From an uncultured Prevotellaceae bacterium (GTDB taxonomy: Bacteria; Bacteroidota; Bacteroidia; Bacteroidales; Bacteroidaceae), in the NCBI GenBank assembly GCA_902799905.1, contig CADCCB010000005.1, forward strand, positions 1-64,000: DNA of 64,000 bases. The letters are read 5' to 3'. Numbering within the stretch: the stretch's first letter is position 1; each line of letters begins with the position of its first letter. Positions 24,705 through 35,400 of this stretch are shown here, piece by piece. The notes beneath the pieces were generated by a model. It saw nothing but the letters and a program-made list of their open reading frames with translations. It did not search any database and had not been told where the DNA came from. A program made the position numbers and the translations under genes.

Positions 24705-27338
24705 ATGAATCAGACATTCAACCGCGAACAGCAGATGGTGATCGAGGCCACGGGAGGTTATCATCTCGTGCTGGCCCCTCCTGGCTGTGGCAAGACTGCC
24801 GTTCTGGCCGAACGGGTGGTATGGGCCCATGAGCATGGTATAGACTTTGGTAGTATGGCCTGTCTGACCTTTACCAACAGGGCAGCCCGTGGCATGATGG
24901 AGCGCATTCACGAGCGGCTGCCCCATGCTGAAGGCATCGACCGCCTGTTCGTGGGCAATGTGCACCGCTTCTGTTCCCGTTTCCTGTTCGATCATGCCGT
25001 GGTGCCCGAGCAGGCCACCATTATCGATACCGACACCTCGTTCAGCATCCTGGCCGATTTCCTGGGCGAGAACGAACTGAAGGTGCTGGGCGATAACAAG
25101 GACCGTCAGCGCTATTCGCAAATCGTCAACCTGCAGCACCTGATGTACCAGTGCGAGCGCCACTATCCCTCGCGGCTGATGGTCCATCGCGAGGCTCTCA
25201 CCTCGACGGCACTCAAGGAACTGTGCAACGCCTTCCGTCTTCCCTATACGCAGGATACGTGCATCAGCCTTTATCACATGGCTGATCATTATCTGAGTGA
25301 GAAGGCCCTGCTCAGCCGCGAGGCCACCTACCTGCTGGTATGCCTTGACGCTGCCCGCCGCTACGAAAACTACAAGCGGCAGAACGACCTGCTCGACTTC
25401 GAGGACATCCTGCTCAAGACCTACGACACCCTCAAGGCCTCTGACGGCGAAACGCCGTCAGTATCGCTCAGTTGGATACAGGTTGACGAGGTGCAGGACC
25501 TCAATCCCCTTCAGTTGGCCATCATCGACCTGTTCAAGGCACCCGATGCCACCGTAGTCTATCTGGGCGACACCCAGCAGGCCATCTTCTCGTTCATGGG
25601 GGCTCAGACTGACACACTCTCGCTGTTGCGCCAGCGGGCTGGTGAGGACCATTTTCATAACTTCTTCGTCAACTACCGCTCTCCGCAGTATCTGCTCGAT
25701 GTCTTCAATCGCTATGGCGAACGCCAGTTGGGCATTGCCCGCGAACTGTTGCCTTCGACGCAGAACCTCACGCCGCAGCGGGCTGACGACCTGATGATGA
25801 TCGAGGCCGACAGCAGCGTCGATGAGATCAATATGGTGGTGCGTGAGGTGCGTCGCATCTATGATGTCTTCCCCAACGAGACGGTTGCCGTCGTCGTGGC
25901 TTTCAATAGCGATGCCGACGAGATTAGTGCTGCCCTGTGTGATGTTCCCCATTTCAAGGTGTCTGGCGTTGACTGCTTCTCCTCTCCCGAGGTGCGCCTG
26001 TTGCTGGCCCATCTCAGCGTGCTGTCGATGGAACAGAACTTCATCGCCTGGTCGCATATCTTCACAGGACTTCGTGTCTATACCTCCAATAGTGCTTCGC
26101 GCCAGTTTGTGCGCAGCCTGATGGAACTGGCCATCTCGCCTGTCGACTTCCTCGACTACGAGGGCTCCACCTATTTGGCGGAGTTTGTCAATGCCTACGA
26201 GCAGCAGGAGGTGGTCGTCTTCGATACCGAGACCACGGGCCTGAGCGTCTTCGAGGATGATGTGGTGCAGATAGCCGCCGTCAAGGTGCGACAGGGTAGG
26301 GTGGTCGACGAACTGAACCTCTTCATCGAGACATCGCGGCCAATACCCGCCATGCTGGGCGATGTGCCCAATCCGCTCATCGAAGAGTATGCCTGTCAGC
26401 CTCATCTTCCGGCTGCTGAGGCCTTGCAGCGCTTTGCCGACTTTGCCAGCGGCTGTGCCATCCTGGGACATAATGCTACCTACGACTATCAGATCATGGA
26501 GCATAACATGCGACGCTATGCCCCTGGCCTGTCGATGTACCGCCTCTGGCCCACCTATTTCGACAGCCTCAAACTGGCCCGACTGCTACATCCTCGTCAA
26601 CCCAGTTACAAACTGAAGAACCTGCTCGTGCAGTTGAATCTGGAAGGGCAGAACTCCCATCTGGCCAACGATGACATCATTGCCACACGCAGCCTGATGG
26701 TCTACTGCTACGACCGCGCCCGCAGCATCATCGGAAGGCAGCGTGAGTTCATCCACAACCATAGGCAGGTGGTGGACCGCTTCCGTCACCTCTATGGCGA
26801 CCTTTACCAACATGGTAGGCACCGTCTCTATGAACAGACCGACGGGGCCGTGCTCGCTGACGAACTGCAGTATGCCTACGACTACCTGCGCAACATAGGC
26901 CGCATAGAGGTGCTACCCAAACTGGTGTATATCATGCGGTATATCGAGCGTGAACTGCTCACGGCTGAGTCGGGCCGCTCGCTGGCAGAGCAACTCAGCC
27001 GTCACATGCAGGACCTGAACACCATGAAGGAGGCCGACCTCTGTGGCTCGTCGAGCATGACCGAGCGCATCTTCATCAGCACCGTCCACAAAGCCAAGGG
27101 CCTGGAGTTCGATCATGTCATCGTCTTCGATGCCGTCGATGGCAAGTATCCCAGTGCCTATGCCGCCACCTCGGGTTCTGCCGTGCAGGAGGAGGCCCGC
27201 AAGTTCTATGTCGCCATTTCCCGTGCCCGTCGCCGCCTCGTCGTTGCCTTTTGCCACAACAGCATCAGCCGTTGGGGGCGCTCCTATCCCAAGCAACTGA
27301 CCCCCTATATGGCTTCTATTCGCGAATTCTTCGGCTGA
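24705..27338 (+). CDS. UvrD/Rep helicase with inserted DnaQ-like exonuclease, 877 aa
   Basis: Superfamily 1A DNA helicase. Walker A LAPPGCGKT at 23-31, TFTNRAA near 62, VDEVQDLNP and GDTQQAIFSFMGA in the first 300 residues, NYRSPQYLLDVF near 325, STVHKAKGLEFDHVIV near 790 and YVAISRARRRLVV near the end. Between motifs IV and V sits a full DEDD exonuclease domain (about 505-675): DTETTG, GHNATYDYQIME and HLANDDIIATRSL. The start at 24705 was chosen because the promoter box lies inside the longer frame. The combination predicts coupled unwinding and 3'-5' degradation in DNA repair. No repair partner is adjacent. Confidence 0.88.
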   Translation: MNQTFNREQQMVIEATGGYHLVLAPPGCGKTAVLAERVVWAHEHGIDFGSMACLTFTNRAARGMMERIHERLPHAEGIDRLFVGNVHRFCSRFLFDHAVVPEQATIIDTDTSFSILADFLGENELKVLGDNKDRQRYSQIVNLQHLMYQCERHYPSRLMVHREALTSTALKELCNAFRLPYTQDTCISLYHMADHYLSEKALLSREATYLLVCLDAARRYENYKRQNDLLDFEDILLKTYDTLKASDGETPSVSLSWIQVDEVQDLNPLQLAIIDLFKAPDATVVYLGDTQQAIFSFMGAQTDTLSLLRQRAGEDHFHNFFVNYRSPQYLLDVFNRYGERQLGIARELLPSTQNLTPQRADDLMMIEADSSVDEINMVVREVRRIYDVFPNETVAVVVAFNSDADEISAALCDVPHFKVSGVDCFSSPEVRLLLAHLSVLSMEQNFIAWSHIFTGLRVYTSNSASRQFVRSLMELAISPVDFLDYEGSTYLAEFVNAYEQQEVVVFDTETTGLSVFEDDVVQIAAVKVRQGRVVDELNLFIETSRPIPAMLGDVPNPLIEEYACQPHLPAAEALQRFADFASGCAILGHNATYDYQIMEHNMRRYAPGLSMYRLWPTYFDSLKLARLLHPRQPSYKLKNLLVQLNLEGQNSHLANDDIIATRSLMVYCYDRARSIIGRQREFIHNHRQVVDRFRHLYGDLYQHGRHRLYEQTDGAVLADELQYAYDYLRNIGRIEVLPKLVYIMRYIERELLTAESGRSLAEQLSRHMQDLNTMKEADLCGSSSMTERIFISTVHKAKGLEFDHVIVFDAVDGKYPSAYAATSGSAVQEEARKFYVAISRARRRLVVAFCHNSISRWGRSYPKQLTPYMASIREFFG

Positions 27339-27374
27339 TAGCCACTTTGCAACCGAGTTGCAAGACAGATGTCG

Positions 27375-27382
27375 TACCTTTG
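27375..27382 (+). promoter_or_regulatory. -7 box TACCTTTG of the metal ATPase gene
   Basis: Located after the helicase stop. It sets the ATPase start at 27412, 30 nt downstream, not at the earlier in-frame ATG. Confidence 0.65.
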
Positions 27383-27411
27383 CAGCGGAAAATGATAAAA
27401 AAGAAAAAGGT

Positions 27412-29454
27412 ATGTCACATCATCACCACCACGAACACGAGTGTTGCTCTCACGAACATGAGCACCATCACGAGCATCATCATCACGAGCATCACCACGA
27501 GCACCATCATCACAGCCTGAAGCGTCAGTTGGTGCTCATCATCGTCGCTGCCCTGTTGCTGGGCATCGCCGCCATCATCGAACATCGCTACAGCCTGCCC
27601 GTGTGGCAACTGCTGCTCATCTATCTCGTTCCCTATCTGCTCGTTGGCGTGGGCACTTTGAAGGAGGCCGTCGAAGGTCTTTTCCACGGTGAGCCCTTCA
27701 ACGAGCATCTGCTGATGTCCGTCGCCACCATCGGTGCCCTTTGCATCGGTTTCCTCCCAGGAGCCGAGAGTCAGTTTCCTGAGGCGGTCTTCGTCATGCT
27801 CTTTTTTCAAGTGGGTGAACTCTTCGAGGGCTATGCCGAGGGCAAGAGCCGTGACAGCATTGCCCATCTCATGGATATCCGTCCTGATGTGGCGCATGTG
27901 GAGGCTGTTAGCAGCAGGCCATTGGCAGTAGGCCAAGAGAAAAAAGCCAATAGCCAAGAACTCATAACGGTGAGCCCCTCTGAGGTTGCCGTCGGCTCTG
28001 TCATCGTTATCCAGCCAGGCGAGAAAGTGCCTATAGATGGTGTCATCATCGAGGGCACCACCTCTCTTAATACGGTTGCCCTGACTGGTGAGTCGCTGCC
28101 GCGTGAGGTCACCGTCGGTGATGAGGTCATCTCTGGTTGCGTCAACCAGCAGGGAGTGGTACGTGTACGCACTACGAAGTCGTTTGGCGAGAGCACCGTC
28201 TCTAAGATTATCGATTTGGTGGAGCATGCCGGTGAGCACAAGTCGAAGAGTGAGACTTTCATCACCCGCTTTGCCCGCGTCTATACTCCCGTCGTTGTCA
28301 TTGCTGCCTTGCTCATTGCCATCGTGCCGCCGCTCATCTGTGCGGTAGCAAATTCTTCATTTTTCACTTTCCACTCTTCACTTTATAAGGCCCTGATGTT
28401 CCTTGTCGTGTCCTGTCCCTGTGCGCTGGTCATCAGTGTGCCTCTCACCTTCTTCGGAGGCATTGGCGGAGCATCGCGGCAGGGCATCCTCATCAAGGGC
28501 TCCAACTTCATGGATGCGCTGGCCCGCCTGCATACTGTGGTCTTCGACAAGACGGGCACCCTCACTCACGGACAGTTTGCCGTCACCGCCGTTCATCCCG
28601 ACACCTGCGACGAGCATCAGTTGCTCCATCTGGCTGCTCATGTTGAGCATTTCACCACCCATCCCATAGGAGCCGCCCTGCGCAATGCCTTCCCCGATGA
28701 GGCTACCGACGGTTGCGAGGTCAGCGATGTGGAGGAGGTTGCCGGTCAGGGCATCCGCGCCAGGGTAGGGCAGCACATGGTCTGTGTGGGCAACACCAAG
28801 ATGATGGATGCCGTGGGGGCCGCTTGGCGCGACTGCCATCATGTGGGTACCATCATCCATGTTGCCATCGACGGCGTCTATGCCGGTCATATAGTCATTA
28901 GTGATCAGGTAAAAGCCGATAGTGCCAGTGCCATCGCTTCGTTGAAGGCACTTGGTGTGAGCCGTACCGTCATGCTCACTGGCGATCGCCAGAGTGTGGC
29001 GGAGGAGGTTGCAGCCCAACTGCAACTCACCGAACATCATGCTGAATTGCTGCCTGGTGACAAGGTGGAACACGTAGAGCGCCTGCTTAGCGACAGGCCC
29101 GTTGGTACTACTCTCGCCTTTGTTGGCGATGGTATCAACGATGCCCCTGTGCTTGCTCGTGCCGATGTAGGTATTGCCATGGGTGCCTTGGGTAGCGATG
29201 CCGCCATCGAGGCTGCCGACGTGGTGCTCATGGACGACCGTCTCTCACGTCTGCCGCTGGCTATCCGCATAGCCCGCCGCACGCTGTCCATTGCCCGTCA
29301 GAATGTCTGGTTCGCCATCGGTGTCAAGGTCGCTGTGCTCCTGCTCGCCGCCTTCGGACTGGCCACCATGTGGCTCGCAGTCTTCGCTGATGTAGGCGTC
29401 ACCGTTCTGGCTGTGTTCAATGCGATGAGGGCCCTGCGCACTCGCGCTATTTAG
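27412..29454 (+). CDS. Heavy-metal translocating P-type ATPase (Zn/Cd/Co type), 680 aa
   Basis: P1B ATPase exporting divalent metal ions. The first 40 residues are a His/Glu cluster (SHHHHHEHECCSHEHEHHHE) that probably binds zinc or similar ions. Core motifs: TGES (A domain), SCPCALVISVP with the metal-binding CPC at about 333-335, DKTGTLTHG (phosphorylated Asp at about 379), HP in FTTHPIGAAL, MLTGD, and GDGINDAPVLA. The CPC and the His-rich tail fit ZntA/CadA-like exporters. Two dispersed repeats are embedded in frame: an R2-like stretch near 27907-27960 (SSRPLAVGQEKKANSQ, in the A domain) and an R1 unit at 28343-28385 (AVANSSFFTFHSSL, in the loop before the CPC helix). The stop is 4 nt from the stop of the convergent giant gene. 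Confidence 0.92.
   Translation: MSHHHHHEHECCSHEHEHHHEHHHHEHHHEHHHHSLKRQLVLIIVAALLLGIAAIIEHRYSLPVWQLLLIYLVPYLLVGVGTLKEAVEGLFHGEPFNEHLLMSVATIGALCIGFLPGAESQFPEAVFVMLFFQVGELFEGYAEGKSRDSIAHLMDIRPDVAHVEAVSSRPLAVGQEKKANSQELITVSPSEVAVGSVIVIQPGEKVPIDGVIIEGTTSLNTVALTGESLPREVTVGDEVISGCVNQQGVVRVRTTKSFGESTVSKIIDLVEHAGEHKSKSETFITRFARVYTPVVVIAALLIAIVPPLICAVANSSFFTFHSSLYKALMFLVVSCPCALVISVPLTFFGGIGGASRQGILIKGSNFMDALARLHTVVFDKTGTLTHGQFAVTAVHPDTCDEHQLLHLAAHVEHFTTHPIGAALRNAFPDEATDGCEVSDVEEVAGQGIRARVGQHMVCVGNTKMMDAVGAAWRDCHHVGTIIHVAIDGVYAGHIVISDQVKADSASAIASLKALGVSRTVMLTGDRQSVAEEVAAQLQLTEHHAELLPGDKVEHVERLLSDRPVGTTLAFVGDGINDAPVLARADVGIAMGALGSDAAIEAADVVLMDDRLSRLPLAIRIARRTLSIARQNVWFAIGVKVAVLLLAAFGLATMWLAVFADVGVTVLAVFNAMRALRTRAI
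28343..28385 (+). repeat. R1 repeat unit inside the metal ATPase gene
   Basis: GCGGTAGCAAATTCTTCATT followed by TTTCACTTTCCACTCTTCACTTT, like the units at 87, 166, 20456 and 20508. Here it is translated, as AVANSSFFTFHSSL, in the extracytoplasmic loop before the CPC helix. The frame is intact on both sides. Confidence 0.7.
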
Positions 29455-29458
29455 GGCC

Positions 29459-32400
29459 CTATTCTTGCTTCTGACTGATTCTTACCGTTGAGTTACCCGT
29501 CACTTCAGCCTCATTGCCACCACCGAAGACATCGCCACGGATGTCGGCTCCGATGACGTCCTTCTTTTCGTAGTAGGTGACGTCAGCAGAGGCAGTGCCG
29601 GTGACAGCAGTGTATACAAACGGACTGGCGGTTGTACCTGCTCCGCTTCGGGTATAGCAGCCTGCTGGCAACGTGGTATTTGTAGTAACCTCCTTCACCA
29701 CAAAGACCTCCGCCTGAGTGGCAATGTTGACGGTCGTGTTACCCATGACCTTTGCCGCGTTACCGCCACCGAATACCTCGCTGATAGCCCCCATTTTGCC
29801 CTTCTCGTGTGACGGGATGGGATAGTGATTAGGCGTTTCCGCACCCTCAGCAACAATAGACCTATCATCATTATAGTATCTGCCATAGATCTCATTGACG
29901 TTCACCGTTGGATTACCCACCATCGTAGCACCACTACCAAAGCCACCGCCAAAGACTTTTCCGATGCTGGTAAACGACATTACGTTGACTTGGGGATCTT
30001 CATAGAGTTTCGTGCCAGTCTCTTTCGGTGTGCCATCATCGTTGTAGCCATAAACAGAATAACCTGCCTGGTTACCACCACCATAGAGCTCACCAATCTT
30101 GATAGGACGGCAGCCTACCTCCTCGATGTTCACGGTGATGGAGCCTTCAATCGTACCACTGAGGTTATTACCACCAAACACGCGGTCGAAGGTGCCGTTG
30201 GTGATATTCAGTGTGACGTTGCCCTTGATTGCGGCAGCCTCAGCACCGCCGTAGGCAGCCTGTAGTCCAGGGATACATGCCATCAGCAACTTAGCCTCAG
30301 CATCCATCGGAGCACTCTTACCACCGCCGTAGGCCTCATCCACACAGAATTCACAACCACCGTTCTCATCCAGCAAGGTGACAGCTGTCTGACGCACATT
30401 GCCCTTGGTGTTAGAACCGCCAAAGACACGGTGAATCGTACCACCATAGACATTGATGGAAGCCTGGCCGGTACCATAGGTAATGGCACTGGTTCCTGCA
30501 GTTCGTTCTTCTTTCGTATCATAGGCAGGGTCATCCTTGGCTTCCCAGTCGTCATCGACTTTCTCGTAAATCGTATAGTTCTTATAACCCACATTGGCAC
30601 CGGGGTTAGGTCTCCCATCAGAAAGTTTGTCCTTACCATTACCACCACCGAAGAGTTCTTCAATCTCGTAGGTGCCATTGACAATCACATTGGTGGCAGG
30701 TGTCGATGCTGCATTACCTCCGCCATAGACCGTTTGAATACTGCTCAGACCGCAACCATCGATGATGACCTTGGTTGAATAGTTGGTACTCTTCCCACCA
30801 GCAGGTTCGTAGGCAGCCAAATTGCCACCGCCATAGACTGCCGTGACATCATACGTTTTGGTATTCTTTTCCGGCTTGGTGCTGATGTCGGCTTTGTCCT
30901 TATTCTGCGTCGCATAGACATGCACCGTGACTGTGCCCATTGGCGAACCGGCAGCATTATTGCAGCCAAAGACTTCATGGACGGCACAGCCCCTTGCACT
31001 CTCATCAATGACAGTGCCTGTTTCGCCCGATGTTGTCGTACCGTTCAGATCCAAGAGCACATCACCATAGACATAGGCAGGCTTGTCTGTTTCTCCCAGT
31101 CCGCCGCCGTAGGCTTCGCCAAGGATATTACCTCCTGTCAGGCGAACGGTCGTCGTGGGGCTTGCAGAGGTCTTGCCTGCTGCCCACCCGCCGGCGCCGC
31201 TATTTGCCGCAGCATCCCAGTTGCTGGTCTGCGTATCAGCCAAAGCGCCGCCGCCATAGATGTCTTTCATAATCAGACCACCAGTCATCTTGACTGTTAC
31301 ACTGCCCTTCACGGTTCCGGCCTCACCGCCGCCAAAGACAGAACCGGCAATGAGTTGTTCGGTCTTTCCTTCATTATCCTCTGTAGGAGACGTTGTATAG
31401 TTGATGTTCACCTCTGTCTCTCTGACGTTGGCAAGAGCAAGACCTGACGCTGCAGTACTAACGCCAAACTCACCGCGGGCTGCACCAAAGACATGCCCAT
31501 TTCCTTCACCATCGTAGCCGATACGTCCACCGCAGATGTTGATAGTCGTCTTACCACTCTCGGCATCAGAGGCGTTACCCACAGAACCCATGGCACCAGC
31601 GCCATAGACGTTGTGAACCACCTGACCGCCAGTGATGTTGACGGTTGTCGCGCCTCTAACGACACCAGCTAACGGGTTGTAATGCTCCTCGCCCTCATCA
31701 TGTGTTTTATTGTCGTTGGCGTCAATCCAATAGGTATCTGTACCGCAGCCACCACCATAGACATTGCCACGATAGGGATAGGCAGCACCTGAGTAACCTC
31801 CAACCGTCTCACCAACAGCAATACCGATAGTACCTTTCTTAATATCTATGATGGTATTCTGGAAGGTGTGACCATTCTCGCCACTGCCATAGACAGAGCC
31901 CCTGATCCAAGGCGTTGTTTTTACATCAGCATCCCCGATTTTGACATGCGTGCTATATACCCATGCCATGCGGTCATTAGGATCAACACCATCTGTGCCA
32001 GGAACTGCCACATCACCACGCGAAGAACCGAATACCATACCATTCTCTTGGCCGTTGCTGCCAATCGTACCGCCTGTAATGTCGATAGTACAAGCACCCG
32101 TGTTTGCCGTAGCCAGGGCGGTAGGCATACCTGAAGTAGCATCGTAGGTGAAAGTGCCCACAGAGCCGTAAGCACCGCCACCATAAATATTATGGAGAAT
32201 CGTAGGAGAGCCGCTGATATTGATATTAGTGTTTCCCTTTATGAGTCCTGCAGTGACATCATTTTCCTTACCTTTACCGCCACCATAGACGTTGCCCCAG
32301 GTAGCACCGCCCTTGTCGGTTGTACCGATGGTGCCGCCATTGACATTCACTTCGGTATTACCACTTACAGTAGATTCCTCACCGCCGCCATAGACGCTCT

Positions 32401-35400
32401 GGCCTACTTTCATCACCTTGCCGTGTTCATCAACGACAGTATTACCATTGATGGTAAGGGTGACGTTACCGCTGACAGATCCAAGGTTTTCGAGAGATAC
32501 CTCGGTGTATATATAGTTTTTCCCATCACCATTGGGGTTTGAAATGGTTGGACTTCCTGTACTAAGTGTTTTTGTTCCAAATGTCTTATTGTTCGTCCAT
32601 TCGTATGTGGTGAATGTGCCGCCCGTCTGTGGCTTGATCATACCGGTGTAAGTGTTTGGTACAGGTGGAACCTTGTCCTTGTTGTGAATGTCAACTGTAC
32701 CAGCAGAAGCCGAGTATCCGGCTCCGAAGACAGCGCCATTGACTTTGCAATTATTAAGTGTTGAGGTGACATTGCCTGTCACGCCACCAAGGAAACCGCC
32801 ACCATAGAAATTGGTATTGATGGTGCAGTCGGTCAATGTATTGGTGACGTTACCTGTGTTGGTGGTGGCAAACTGAGCAGAGTAGTAATAACTACGGTTA
32901 ACAACTTGGCCTTCCAAGTCTCCTGTAGAAGGATTAATCACCTCAATGTCATAGTCGGCTGCATAGCCCTGATCTTTACTGCGGTACTTTCCAATGGTAT
33001 AATTAGAAGTGATGGTGCTACTCCAATCGGAGATAGGAACTCCCGTATTATCAGTATTTTTATACTGCATATAGTTGGTGCCGCCATTGCCTGCACCAAA
33101 GAATTGGCCAAAGGTAGTACCAGTTGCGCTGGTGGTAACCGTCTTTCCCGGCAACATATCACCGAACTTAGGACCACCGCAGTATTTGCCTACGATGCTG
33201 TTGTCGATGACCACATCGATGCTGCCTTTCACTATCTTGTATGTTGTGCCAGTAGCCTGAGCCATGACACCGCCACCGTAGAACTCGCCAATGAGCGCAT
33301 GATTGATGCGCCAGGTGACATCACCCCAGATGCCCTCCTTATAAGCAGCGGCTATCGTGCCAAAGCGACCACCGTCGATATAGCAGTGGGGGTTGTCTTC
33401 GTATGGCGCAATGGCCTCATTGTATCCACCAGTGAGGTAGAAACTGGTGAAGTCTCCGCCAAGAACATTGACAGCACAATGACGTGTTTGATATTTCGCA
33501 TTGGTATTGACATGGGCTCCAGGGGTGAACGATGGCATGACAATATGGCCACCGAGGATGACGTAATTGATATGCTGATTACTTTCACCATTACGTCCAC
33601 GGCAGTACTGGTCGTAGATACCACCATTGAGAATAACAGGACCATCATCACGGGTACCAAGTTCAAACTCAAACTGTCCGAAGCGGATAAAGGCGGTCTC
33701 TGTCACCTCGAAATGTCCTTTGGAACGGTAGCAGCCAAGGGAGAAGAAATTAGTTGAATTATGTAACTTGCCAGCGATACCCAACTCCACTACTGGGAGG
33801 AAGTCAAAGCGTATGGGGGCGATTTCCTGGCGTTTCATTTCTTTTCCAAGCTGCCATTCAAGACAATAATCAGGTTCTTCGTCGAAGTCAAGGTCCACAC
33901 TCATGATAGTGAAACCGCGAGTGGCTTCAGTTTTATGAGTGACATGATTTTGACCAACGGACTCCTGCACGTTACCCACCAGCACAAGGGCATAGTCATA
34001 GACAGTCTTTTTCGCATCGATATTAGCAGCAGTGAGCGTTTCCTTTATCGACGTGGTCTGGATGGTAGCATCGTTGATATTGTTAGCACGTGTACCAGCA
34101 GGAGCAAAAGCAGCCCCTGTATTTCCTAAGGTGATATTTACTCTGTCGTAGTAGCCGCCATTATTTCTCACGTAGATGGCTTTGCCCCAATAGGCCTCGA
34201 TAGTGATTTCAGAAACTCCATCAGGAACATAATAGTAGCCGCCTTGCGCAAAGACACGGCCTGAAACACTGTAGAGGTCCTTATTCGTGCATTTACGGTC
34301 GGCAAAATTATAGCCGTCCTGCCAGTGAGCGACAAATGAACCTTCATTACCGCCACCGACGTTGGTTATCTTCCAACCTGTCACCACCTGGTCAGTGTAG
34401 TTGCCAGCATATTTCTCTTCCCATGTAGCGCCGTCGGGGTTGCCGAATACGGTGTTGTAATAAGGCAGCTGCACCTTGCGATAGCCGAAATCGTAGTGCA
34501 GGGAGTCCATGTCGGTGATGGGGATAAATAAATGCTGGTCAGGAGCAGAGCCGCCCGACTTAATAATGACTGAAAGCGTTCCGAGTTGCTTTCCTTCAAA
34601 TGGTGCGGCTGTGGTTCTGTCGAACCATGGGGTGCCTGTATTGGTGTTGATAATGGAGGGATATTTGCCGAAGGGCTTCAGTATCGGGTAAGGAGCAAGA
34701 TTGGGGTCAACCACCCACTTGTACATCAGTGAGGCATCCTTGGGAATAGCCTGCACCTGGGCGGTTGTCAGCGTGCTTGGCGCCACGTCGGAACCTACCC
34801 ACCAGCCGCAGAGTTCACGGTTACTGTTCAGCAGGCTGCGGTGGAACTCCACCTGCGTGAGATAGCGCTCATCGGCAGGGAAAGAACAGTTGTAGGCTGT
34901 GGGCTCACCAGTAGCAGTTTTGAAGGTAGAACCGTTTCTGTAGTAGTTATAACTGCTGATGCCTGTAGCGGCGGCATTGGTAATCAGAGAGCCACCATAA
35001 ACGCCATGCTGGTTAGTTCCGCCAGTGATATTACCATAGAACATACAGTTGACCACAGCCGTCTTCAGTTTAGTGTATTTTTCACCTGACACTTCTGCGG
35101 TTGACGCAAAAGTATTCTGTCCCACAATGCCCGCAGCGTAAGTGGAAGCGCTGACATCGGCATAACTATAGCAGTTGATGACGCGAGAATCTCCGTCCAG
35201 TTTACCCACAATGCCTCCGGCGCAAGTGCCAGAAGTGGTGACGGTAGGATGCGTGCCTTCGGGGAATGTGGCATCGTTAGGCAAAATGCCGCAGTTATAG
35301 ATTCGGCTATATCCCTGAGCGATGCCAGCGATAGCACCCACATAATCTGCATTACTCTCGATGGCTACATTCTTCAGCGTGACATTCTTCACCACCCCAC

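Noticed and set aside
32906..33757. Plus-strand frames opposite the giant genes (also 46502-47608 and 50312-51349)
   Set aside because: Antisense of repetitive Gly/Thr/Val-rich coding DNA; no promoters or family matches.
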